The notes under the pieces: generated by a model | Told to the model about the DNA's origin: nothing | The model's database searches: none | Seen by the model: the letters and a program-made list of their open reading frames with translations, nothing else | Translations under genes and position numbers: made by a program | Source: Deltaproteobacteria bacterium | GTDB lineage: Bacteria > Desulfobacterota > Desulfarculia > Adiutricales > Adiutricaceae | Assembly (NCBI GenBank): GCA_031263525.1 | Contig: JAISFP010000295.1 | Coordinates: 1 to 45,505, forward strand | DNA length: 45,505 nucleotides | Reading direction: 5' to 3' | In this document: positions 38,075-45,505 of the stretch, piece after piece | Layout of the letters: each line of letters begins with the position of its first letter | How positions within the stretch are numbered: position 1 is the stretch's first letter

Positions 38075-38991
38075 GCGGAAGGGCCTGGATGGCGTCCCTG
38101 CGGAGCCGTCCCGGAGGTTTCACGGAGGGGGCCGGCGTCCGTCCCGGCCTCCGGCCCGGGCGCCGTCCCGCCGGGGCATGAGCTGCCGGTTCCGAGGTCC
38201 CGGGGCCGCGGCGCCCGGCAGCCAGCCTGCCGCAGTCTCCTTCCCGCAGGATGCTGGCGTTTCGCGTCCTGGACATGCAGGAAACGTTTCCGGCAATAAG
38301 ATGACGGCAGCCGCCTTGTCGCTGCAAGAGGATATTTTGCTCCATGTCCATGCAGGAAACGACATTCAGCAGTTTTTGTGTCTGGAACGTTTTCTGATCA
38401 ATAATTAAATGTCACTTTTTGATCCCTTCGGGACATGACCTCTGAATTTTTGCCTGTCCGGCTCTTTTCGAATTAACTGACGGAAATTGACTTCCCAAAC
38501 TTCCCGGGCCCTTGCCGGGAACGACGAACGCCTATCATCCTGCCGTCATCGTATTTCTGCCTGCCGGCGGCATTTGACTTCAGGCTCCCTGCGGGGCACG
38601 TACTTCCGCCTGCTTGATGCCTCCGTTCCCTTCCGGCCCAGGGGCCGCATCGGCCGCGAGGCTCCCCGGCCCTCCCGATTCGGCTCCCGGCTTCCCGCCG
38701 TCCTTCCGGAACCGGCTCCCGGTTCCCCCGGCCTCTGGATCCGGTTCCCGGTTCCCGGTTCCCCCGGCCTCTGGATCCGGTTCCCGGTTCCCGGTTCCCC
38801 CGGCTTCCGGCTCCTCCCGGCCCTCCGGATCCGGCTCCCGGCTCCTCCCGGCCCTCCGGGTGCCCGGCCGCCACGTGCCGCCCCAGGCCCGGGCGACAGG
38901 CATTCCTCCCCGGTCCCGCCGCCAGACACGGCCCGGCCGGGCCCGCCCAGGCCCCCCCTCGGGGCCGCATCCCGCTCGGAGGCCCCTACGC
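38075..38991 (+). repeat. GC-rich spacer with 36-bp repeat before the kinase gene
   Basis: No gene is seen. CATGCAGGAAACG occurs twice (about 38274 and 38350). Between 38700 and 38870 units of CCTCTGGATCCGGTTCCCGG type repeat with a 36-bp period (two clear copies), followed by related CTCCTCCCGGCCCTCCGG repeats. Frames open through them run into the kinase but lack a start site. Confidence 0.6.
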
Positions 38992-40710
38992 ATGGACGAG
39001 AAGCGCTTCGACGAGCTGGAGGCAAAGCTCGAGATTTACAAGAGCACGCTGACGGAGATCTACGAGCGCTACGACCAGAAGCTGGAGGAGCTGAGCCTGG
39101 TGAGAAGGCTCGGGGACGCGCTCCGCACGACCCTGTCCGTGGAGAGCCTGGCCTCGAGCCTCATGAACGCCGTGGCCCACGAGATCATAGTGGACCGCCT
39201 GGCGCTCCTCTTAAAGGATCCCTCCGAGGGCGGCGCTGACGGCTGGGCGAGCCTGAGGCTCAGGGCGGCGTACTGGACCGACACGGAGGAGTTCAGGTTC
39301 TACGAGGGCCCGGACGCCCCGCCGTGGCCCATGGACCCGCTGGCCGATCCGGACAGCGGGCTCCCGAGGCTCGCGAACCTGCCCGAGGCCCCGGCCGCCG
39401 CCGACCCCCTGGGCCGCGAGGGCGAGGGGCCCAGGGCCCTGGTGCTGGCGCCCTTCCTCGTGCGGCACAGGTTCCTGGGGGTCATGGTGCTCTCGCGCTC
39501 CGCCGGGCACCCCTTCTCCGCGGAGAACGGGCACATGCTCTCCATCATGGCCGACCAGGCGAGCGCCGCGCTCAACAACGTCCAGCTCTTCGACGACCTC
39601 TCCTCTGCCAACGCCAAGCTCATAGAGAGCGAGAGGCGGGCCAGGGAGAGCTCGAGCTACCTGGAGAGGCTCCTCGAGACGGCGAACGACGCCATCCTCA
39701 CCATCGACGGGAGGGGGCTCGTGACCTACGCCAACCGCAAGACCGGCCAGTGGGGCTGGACCAAGCCGGACCTCCTGGGCCACGACTTCAGGAGGCTCCT
39801 CGAGGACTCCCCGGCTCTCTCCGACTGGCGGCCCGGGGCCCCGCCCCCGGCGGACAGGACCTACGAGGCGGTGCTCCTGAACGCCGCGGGCGAGCGCAGG
39901 ACCGTCATGATCTCGACCTCGAGCGCCGGGGACCCCGGCGGCGGGGGCACGGAGAGCTGGATGCTCATGGTGAGCGACCTGACGGAGCGCAGACAGCTGG
40001 AGCGCCAGCTCCTCCATTCGGAAAAGCTCGCGTCCATCGGCATCCTCGCCGCGGTGGTCGCCCACGAGGTCGGCAACCCCCTCTCCACCATCTCGGGCTA
40101 CGCCCAGATCCTGGGTTCCGGGGTCGAGGACGAGGCCGAGAGGAGCGAGTACATCCAGGCGATTCTCACCCAGACCGGGCGGATACAGAAGATCCTGAAG
40201 GAGCTCCTGGACTACTCCCGGCCGAGCAGGGGCGTCTCGGAGACCCTGGACCTCGCCGAGCACGTGCCAAGGATCATGGGCATGCTGGAGGCCCAGAGGG
40301 TGTTCTCCCGCATCAGGGTGGAGTACCTGCTCGACCCGGGCCGGGCCCCGCATCTCGTGGCCATGGACAGGGACCACCTGGCCCAGGTGGTGGTCATTGT
40401 CGCCATGAACGCGGCCCAGGCCATGTCAGGCCAGGAGGATCCGCAGCCGCGGTTCACTGTGGCGCTCTCGCGCGAGCCCGGCAAGGTGGTGATGGCGCTC
40501 TCCGACAACGGGCCGGGCATGCCGCCCGGCGTCATGCGCCGGGTCTACGACCCCTTCTTCACCACCAAGGGTCCGGGGCAGGGCACGGGGCTGGGCCTCG
40601 CCATCTGCCAGCGCATAGTGGACTCGTACCGCGGGAGCATCGAGCTCGTGACCGCGCCGGGCCGCGGCGCGAGCTTCGCCATAAGCTTCCCCGAGGCCGG
40701 AGGTCAGTGA
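38992..40710 (+). CDS. Cytosolic sensor histidine kinase (GAF-PAS-HisKA-HATPase)
   Basis: A 572-residue kinase with no membrane span, so it senses an internal signal. The order is an N-terminal coiled coil (2-40), a GAF domain (about 45-200), a short coiled linker, a PAS domain (about 222-330: [23 protein letters not shown]), and a HisKA dimerisation domain with phospho-acceptor His358 in [17 protein letters not shown] HATPase domain follows with N-box [11 protein letters not shown]1 [10 protein letters not shown]-box DPFFTTK and G2 [18 protein letters not shown] 38992 follows GGAGG by about 10 nt. The stop overlaps the start of the NtrC-type regulator gene by one base (TGATG), so the two form a dedicated two-component pair. 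The signal is unknown. The upstream open extension through the 36-bp repeats is not part of the protein. Confidence 0.93.
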   Translation: MDEKRFDELEAKLEIYKSTLTEIYERYDQKLEELSLVRRLGDALRTTLSVESLASSLMNAVAHEIIVDRLALLLKDPSEGGADGWASLRLRAAYWTDTEEFRFYEGPDAPPWPMDPLADPDSGLPRLANLPEAPAAADPLGREGEGPRALVLAPFLVRHRFLGVMVLSRSAGHPFSAENGHMLSIMADQASAALNNVQLFDDLSSANAKLIESERRARESSSYLERLLETANDAILTIDGRGLVTYANRKTGQWGWTKPDLLGHDFRRLLEDSPALSDWRPGAPPPADRTYEAVLLNAAGERRTVMISTSSAGDPGGGGTESWMLMVSDLTERRQLERQLLHSEKLASIGILAAVVAHEVGNPLSTISGYAQILGSGVEDEAERSEYIQAILTQTGRIQKILKELLDYSRPSRGVSETLDLAEHVPRIMGMLEAQRVFSRIRVEYLLDPGRAPHLVAMDRDHLAQVVVIVAMNAAQAMSGQEDPQPRFTVALSREPGKVVMALSDNGPGMPPGVMRRVYDPFFTTKGPGQGTGLGLAICQRIVDSYRGSIELVTAPGRGASFAISFPEAGGQ

Positions 40711-42116
40711 TGCCGCTCCCCGAACCGCACGTGCTCATAGTCGACGACGAGGAGCACATCCGCCGCATCATGAGCATCATGCTCGGCAAGCGCGGCTACC
40801 GCTGCAGCGTCGCGTCCGGCGGCGAGGAGGCCCTCCGCACGGTGGAGCGGGAGGGCGTGGACGCGGTCTTCACCGACCTCATGATGCCCGGCATGGACGG
40901 CCTCGAGCTCCTCAGGAGGCTCAAGGCCATCGACCCGGACATAGTGGTCGTGGTGGTGACGGCCTTCGCCACCATGGAGACCGCCATCGAGGCCATGAAG
41001 GCCGGCGCCTACGACTACATCTCGAAGCCCTTCAACGACGACGAGATGGCGCTCGTGCTGGCGAAGGCCCTGGAGCGGCGGAGGCTCATAGACGAGAACA
41101 GGCGGCTCAGGAAGGAGATAGGCGAGCGGTCGGACTCCGCGAGCTTCCTGGGGGACAGCACGGCCATGCGCCGGGTCTTCGGCATGATAGCCAAGGTGGC
41201 CGAGGGCAAGTCGACGGTGCTCATCACCGGGGAGTCGGGCACTGGCAAGGAGCTCGCGGCCCGGAGCATCCACATGAACGGGCCCCGCCGGGACCGCCCC
41301 TTCGTGGCCGTGAACTGCGGGGCGATACCCGCGAACCTCATGGAGAGCGAGTTCTTCGGGCACGCCAGGGGGTCGTTCACCGGGGCAGACCGCGCGAAGG
41401 TGGGGCTGGTCTCGGAGTCGGACGGCGGCACCCTCTTCCTGGACGAGATTTCCGAGCTCCCCCTCGAGATGCAGGCGAAGTTCCTGAGGGTCCTCCAGGA
41501 GGAGGAGTTCCGCCGCGTGGGCGAGAACGCGGTCCGGAAGGTGGACCTGAGGGTGCTCGCCGCAACCAACAGGTCCCTTCCCGCGGAGGTGAGGGAGGGC
41601 CGCTTCCGCGAGGACCTCTTCTTCCGCCTGAACGTCATCCGCATAGAGATGCCCCCCCTGCGCGACCGCCGCGAGGACATCCCCGCGCTGGCACTCCATT
41701 TCCTGGACGAGGCCGTGAGGCGCAACGGGCTCCAGCCCAAGAGGCTCACCGCCGCCGCCATGAAGCTCCTTGCCGAGCAGCCGTTCCCCGGCAACGTCCG
41801 GGCGCTCCGGAACGTGCTGGAGCAGGCCGCCGTCATGAGCGACGGCAAGCACATAGGCCCGGACGATCTCGTCTTCACGGGCATGGCCGAGGGCACGGAG
41901 GCGGCCTCCGCGCCCGACATTCCTGGCACAGTCGTCCGGCTCCCCCCCGAGATGACCGACCTCAAGCAGGCCGTGCGGATTGTCACCTCCGAGACGGAAC
42001 GGGTGATAATATCAAGGGCGCTTGAATCCGTGGGCGGGAACCGCACCAGGGCGGCCGCGCTCCTGGGGCTCTCCAGGAGGGCCCTCATCACCAAGATCCA
42101 GCTCTACGGCCTCTAG
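40710..42116 (+). CDS. NtrC-type sigma-54-dependent response regulator
   Basis: A 468-residue activator paired with the upstream kinase. The receiver domain (1-125) has acidic DD (12-13), phospho-acceptor Asp56 ([12 protein letters not shown]) and Lys106 (YISKPF). The AAA+ domain has Walker A GESGTGKE (174-181), the sigma-54 contact loop reading GSFTGA (221-226) instead of the usual GAFTGA, Walker B GGTLFLDE and the arginine-finger segment [11 protein letters not shown]. The C-terminal Fis-type helix-turn-helix is [27 protein letters not shown]. It should open sigma-54 promoters by ATP hydrolysis after phosphorylation. Its start overlaps the kinase stop. I see no sigma-54 promoter I would defend within the window, so targets lie elsewhere. 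Confidence 0.94.
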   Translation: MPLPEPHVLIVDDEEHIRRIMSIMLGKRGYRCSVASGGEEALRTVEREGVDAVFTDLMMPGMDGLELLRRLKAIDPDIVVVVVTAFATMETAIEAMKAGAYDYISKPFNDDEMALVLAKALERRRLIDENRRLRKEIGERSDSASFLGDSTAMRRVFGMIAKVAEGKSTVLITGESGTGKELAARSIHMNGPRRDRPFVAVNCGAIPANLMESEFFGHARGSFTGADRAKVGLVSESDGGTLFLDEISELPLEMQAKFLRVLQEEEFRRVGENAVRKVDLRVLAATNRSLPAEVREGRFREDLFFRLNVIRIEMPPLRDRREDIPALALHFLDEAVRRNGLQPKRLTAAAMKLLAEQPFPGNVRALRNVLEQAAVMSDGKHIGPDDLVFTGMAEGTEAASAPDIPGTVVRLPPEMTDLKQAVRIVTSETERVIISRALESVGGNRTRAAALLGLSRRALITKIQLYGL

Positions 42117-43167
42117 GCCCGGGGGGAGGCCGGCCCCGCCTGCCATGCCGTCTCCTGCGGGCCCCGTCCAGCCAGTCCTGCCCGGCAAACTGGCACCGTC
42201 CTTTCCGGCCTCCAGCCCGTCCCTTCCTGCCTTCAGCCCGTCCTTTCCTGCCTTCAGAAAGAGGAGTTCCCCGGTCGGGCCCGACCGCCCGGCTTCCCCG
42301 TCCGGCCGTCATGCAAGTCTTCCCGGCCTCAGGGACGGACGGACGGACAGCCGGCCGTCTCCCGCAGGACCCGTCCTTCCGGCCTCCGGGAAGAAATGAT
42401 CCCCGGCCGGATCCGGCCCGGACTTCCCGTCAGGCCGCCATGCAAGTCCGCCCGGCCTCCGGGAATGGCGGACAGCCTCCCTCCTCCCGCAGGCCCCGTC
42501 CTTCCGGCCTCCAGGAAGACCGTCCTTCCGGCCTGCAGGAAGAAGCGAACCCCGGCCCGGCCGGGCCGGGCCTTCCCGAGGGCCCCGGCCACGAAGACTG
42601 CTCATCCGCCTCAGACCCCCCTGCCGAGGGACGGGTCTGGCGCCGCCGGTTCCCGCCCCCTCCAGGCAATCCTCTCCTGCCGGCCTCCGGGCTTCCGGAC
42701 GGCCCTCCTCACCCTTGACCGCCTCAGACTTCCGGCACCCGGTCCGAACGGCGGCCCCGGGGCGGCGGCCCTCCGGGCGGCCCGCTCCTGCCGGCCTACG
42801 GGCCTCGGAGCTCCGAACCTCCGGACCGAACGGACGGCAGGCCCCTGCCCCTGGAACCTCCGGCGTCCTGGAGCCCCCCCGGCCGGGGCCCGCGAACCGG
42901 TTCCGGCCGGAGGCAGGGTCCTGAACACTTTTCGACCTGCGGGCCCCGATGCGCTAGAATGAATTGTCAGTCCGCCCAGTCCGCCGCCGGTGTTCCGGGG
43001 CCGTCCCGGACCCCGCGACAGCGAATGCCCGCCCGGCGGCCGTCCGCGGACCCGGGCGGGGGGGCGGCCTCCCGGCCCGCCCGTGCGGTGGGGCGTCCTG
43101 CAATCGATCAGCCGGCCTGGCCGGCGCCTGCCCCGCCGGCCCGTGCCGGTGCCCCAGGAGGGCGAGC
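42117..43167. other. GC-rich spacer with short repeats, no gene
   Basis: Repeated CCTTTCCTGCCTTCAGCCCGT (about 42203-42255) and many CCGTCCTTCCGGCCTCC units. TAGAAT at 42955-42960, with a weak TTCGAC 18 nt upstream, might be a promoter for the next gene (leader about 200 nt). Frames here are shadows of repeats. Confidence 0.5.
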
Positions 43168-44628
43168 ATGTTCTCAAGAATAAAGGCCAGGACCGACCCC
43201 CGCCGCCTGGGCTACACTTACTGCCGCTGGGACTTCGGCCTGGGCCTCGCTCAGAGGCTGGCAGAGCTCGGGTTCCTCGCCTGCCTGCTCACGTTCCTGG
43301 CGGAGGACATCTGGGGCGTAGGCGGGCTGCTCCTCCCCGGGGTGGCGGGCCACGTCCTGGCGGCCCTCCTCATGATGGGGGCCTTCGCGCTCGCCCGGCT
43401 TCCCGTGGGGCTCGCGAGGATCCAGCTGGACCACGCCTTCGGCCTGGACACCCGGCCCTTCCGGGCGAGGGCGGCCTCCTTCCTGGCCCGTCTCGCGGTG
43501 CTGGTGCCCGCCGGCGCGGCGGGGACCCTCGCCCTCTATGCCGCGCTCCCCGTCCTGGGGCCCCTTGCCTGGGGAGGGGCCTACCTGGCGCTGGTGTGGC
43601 TGGCGCTCGCCCTGTGGCTCATGCTGCCCAGGGTGTTCATCCTCTCCGAGAAGCGGCTCAGGAGCCCCCTGGAGGGCGAGCTGCCTCCCGGCACGGAGAA
43701 GTACCTTACGCTCCTGTCCTCGGGGCAGGTGAAGATTTCCCTGGACGACGTCCTCGTCTCCACGTCCTTCTACCCCGGCCTCCCAGCGCCCTTCACCATG
43801 TCCGGCAAGATCCTGGTCCCGGAGAGGGCCCTGCGCGGCTTCCCCCCCAAGGCCCTGGAGGTGCGCGTCGCGGCGGCGGCGCTGTGCCGGGTGGTGTCGT
43901 CCGGGAGGAGCATAACGCTCCTGCGCTTCTTCAGCATGGCCCTGGCCGTTCCGGCCTCGCTCATACTCCTGAATTCCGTGGGCATCCTCTTCGGGTACCC
44001 CATAGTGGCGAGGCCGGGCGTCATAGCGCTCGTCTGGGCGGGCGTCTGGGCTTCCTTCTGGTTCTCCGAGTTCGCGGCCCTCTACGTGGAGCGCTCCGTC
44101 TCCGCAAGGGTCTCGGCCACAGTGGCCGCCGTTACCCTTGACGCCAGGAGCCTTTTCGAGAGCGTGGAGCTATCCGCCCGCGGGAACCTCGACCCGGGCT
44201 TCCAGACGCCGTTTCTGGACCTGTTCCGGCCCCGCCAGAACCCGGTCTCCCAGTTCGAGTCCATCAAGAAGTCCATCCAGGAGATGGTGGACGCCGCGTC
44301 CAAGCGCAGGGCCATCGCCTCCGCAGGCAAGGGCGAGGCTGCGGGGGACGTCGGGAAGCCCGATGCCGGGGAGATGCCCGAGTCTGGCGGGACGGCCTCC
44401 CCCGGGTCCGGGAAGGCATCCTGGGGGACCGCCGCAGGGCCCGCCGGCGACGCGGGAGGGAAAGCCTCCGCCGGCGGAAACGGGTCCGGGAGCGTGCAGT
44501 CCGTCCGCGGTTCGGAGGGGGGCGGCCCAACGGGAGGGCACGGAGGCGCGGGAGCCGCCGCCGCCCCGGACGGCCTGGAGACGGGCGGGGACGGCACGGA
44601 GGGTCCGGGCAAGAACGGCTACAACTGA
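43168..44628 (+). CDS. Ste24/M48-like membrane protein lacking the zinc motif
   Basis: A 486-residue multi-span membrane protein. The layout follows CaaX protease 1 (Ste24, M48). Spans lie at about 33-60, 61-85, 105-130 and 133-155. The family-like block LPVGLARIQLDHAFGLDTRPF (78-98) aligns with LPFSLYxxFVIEExFGFN. Next come a soluble part with VKISLDDVLVSTSFYPGLPAPFTMSGKILVPERAL (188-222), placed like the segment before the active site, then ALEVRVAAAALCRVVSSG (229-246) exactly where IVAVLAHELGHWKLGH should be. Further spans lie at 250-275 and 283-308, then VERSVSARVSATVAAVTLDARSLFESVELSARGNL (307-341) in place of the RxxEYEADxxA helix. Thus HExxH and the third ligand Glu are both absent. 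The last 100 residues are a Gly/Ala/Pro-rich, probably disordered tail. ATG 43168 follows AGGAGGG by 5 nt. The pseudo-protease reading is inference from layout and needs structure comparison; the membrane-protein call is secure. Confidence 0.7.
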   Translation: MFSRIKARTDPRRLGYTYCRWDFGLGLAQRLAELGFLACLLTFLAEDIWGVGGLLLPGVAGHVLAALLMMGAFALARLPVGLARIQLDHAFGLDTRPFRARAASFLARLAVLVPAGAAGTLALYAALPVLGPLAWGGAYLALVWLALALWLMLPRVFILSEKRLRSPLEGELPPGTEKYLTLLSSGQVKISLDDVLVSTSFYPGLPAPFTMSGKILVPERALRGFPPKALEVRVAAAALCRVVSSGRSITLLRFFSMALAVPASLILLNSVGILFGYPIVARPGVIALVWAGVWASFWFSEFAALYVERSVSARVSATVAAVTLDARSLFESVELSARGNLDPGFQTPFLDLFRPRQNPVSQFESIKKSIQEMVDAASKRRAIASAGKGEAAGDVGKPDAGEMPESGGTASPGSGKASWGTAAGPAGDAGGKASAGGNGSGSVQSVRGSEGGGPTGGHGGAGAAAAPDGLETGGDGTEGPGKNGYN

Positions 44629-44675
44629 GACTGCGCGGCCGGAGGCCCGAGAGTCTCCTGCGGATTTTCCCGCGA

Positions 44676-44805
44676 GATTGCCCGGCTCCTCCCGCGAGTC
44701 TCCCGCGAGTCTCCCGCGAGTCTCCCGCGGCTCCTCCCGCGAGTCTCCCGCGGCTCCTCCCGCGAGTCTCCCGCGGCTCCTCCCGCGAGTCTCCCGCGGC
44801 TCTGA
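44676..44805 (+). repeat. 11/23-bp tandem repeat after the membrane-protein gene
   Basis: CTCCCGCGAGT repeats in direct 11-bp steps (44695-44728), then alternates as CTCCCGCGGCTCCTCCCGCG plus AGT, a 23-bp unit repeated about four times. Confidence 0.85.
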
Positions 44806-45342
44806 AGGATCTTGCGATGCGACGCTTCTGGCGACGCCGTTCGTCACCTTCGCCAAGCCGTTTAGCTTTCCGCGCCCGCCGCCCGTGGCCTCGGTGATTT
44901 TTTTAAAGGACGGTGTCTTCCGCCTCCAGGAAGCCAGGAGTCGGGGGCGGACGTCGGCCGCCTTACGGCCCCGTGCGCAGGCGGACAGCAGGGCCGCGTT
45001 CTCCCGGACTCCGGGTTTCCGGCGATGGAGTTCGCTGTTCATGCTGACTCCAATTGGCAGTTGGGAGTTGTTTGACATTCTCCAGAAAATGGGTAATTGT
45101 TCGACATTTTTCAGGAAGAAGCTCAGGATCCGGCAGGACAGGCGACAAGCGTTCTGGCGGGCACCCGTGTCGAGTGGACAGGCATGTCCTGTTCGTTCAG
45201 GCAACAAAAAACTGGTGGATGGATGATCTGCGTTCCACCTGGTGCCGGGAGCTGTGAGGCATGCCGCCTGGCCTTTCCCTGGCACCAGGCGTTGCGTGCC
45301 TGGCGTCCTGCCGCCTCACGGGCACCTGGGAACAAGCAGGTC
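44806..45342. other. Intergenic, no gene seen
   Basis: Mixed composition. Two related stretches, TTTGACATTCTCCAGAAAATGGG (about 45069) and TTCGACATTTTTCAGGAAGAAG (about 45099), form an imperfect 30-bp direct repeat. No gene is recognised. Confidence 0.4.
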
Positions 45343-45505
45343 TGAGCCTCCCGGACGCCGGGCACACGGGAACTGCCGGACCGCGCCTCCCGGACGCCGG
45401 GCACACGGAAACTGGCGGACCGCGCCTCCCGGACGCCGGGCACACGGAAACTGGCGGACCGCGCCTCCCGGACGCCGGGCACACGGAAACTGACGGACCG
45501 CGCCT
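45343..45505 (+). repeat. 39-bp tandem repeat running off the window
   Basis: CGCGCC landmarks at 45382, 45421, 45460 and 45499 give an exact 39-bp period, with a diverged first unit at about 45343. Each unit contains CCCGGACGCCGGG, able to fold as a 5-bp hairpin. As 39 is a multiple of three, the minus strand stays open and would encode a 13-residue repeat (CPASGRRGPPVSV); a second minus frame is open too, so coding is doubtful. The array continues past the edge. Confidence 0.85.

Noticed and set aside
39324-40709. In-frame upstream extension of the response-regulator frame through the kinase gene
   Set aside because: The translation is a shadow of the kinase in another phase; the regulator starts at the overlapping ATG 40710 and begins directly with the receiver domain.
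45343-45505. CRISPR array
   Set aside because: Units follow each other with no unique spacers; it is a plain tandem repeat.

Overview
The window looks like part of a bacterial chromosome with two kinds of DNA. Most housekeeping-type genes (potABC, two purine-type permeases, a tRNA nucleotidyltransferase/poly(A) polymerase, purA, a histidine kinase with its sigma-54 response regulator) are very GC-rich and use AGG (Arg) and ATA (Ile) codons often. Between them lie AT-richer islands holding defence, toxin-antitoxin and broken genes together with small inverted-repeat elements. I count only about 24-25 kb of credible coding sequence in 45.5 kb, which is low for a bacterium. With three visibly broken genes and many tandem repeats, this suggests a genome under relaxed selection, such as a host-associated or repeat-expanding lineage. 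A deltaproteobacterium-like Gram-negative is a weak guess; no rRNA or tRNA is present to test it.

Layout: 0.2-0.5 kb nested miniature elements; 0.7-4.3 kb a RecD-like helicase with a C-terminal nuclease-like domain; 5.0-11 kb a dense graveyard of at least five related families of short terminal-inverted-repeat elements (called A to G here), an intact HicB/HicA-type toxin-antitoxin pair, and a Panacea-domain antitoxin relic; 11.5-15.3 kb potABC on the minus strand, without potD; 17.5-19.1 kb and 24.0-25.6 kb two paralogous NCS2/AzgA-type permeases. Each permease is preceded by a near-consensus promoter, a cobalamin (B12) riboswitch and an intrinsic terminator. Between them are a frameshifted AAA-ATPase/PD-(D/E)XK gene and a HipA kinase without a visible HipB.

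The right half holds a nucleotidyltransferase-HD protein (27.0-28.6 kb), a small four-helix membrane protein, a protein of twenty-eight 27-residue ankyrin-like repeats (minus strand), a frameshifted formylglycine-generating-enzyme-family gene (minus strand), a 1.07-kb minisatellite of 19-bp units, purA, a cytosolic GAF-PAS histidine kinase overlapping an NtrC-type regulator, and a membrane protein that looks like a Ste24/M48 protease stripped of its zinc motif. GC-rich spacers of 0.6-2.2 kb separate many genes and contain tandem repeats of 11, 19, 23, 30, 36, 39 and 65 bp.

The most interesting signal is the pair of B12-riboswitch-controlled purine-type permeases. Cobalamin control of an NCS2 transporter suggests uptake of a purine or benzimidazole used as the lower ligand of a cobamide, rather than ordinary purine salvage. 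The second is the set of short elements whose two ends differ between copies but stay complementary within each copy.
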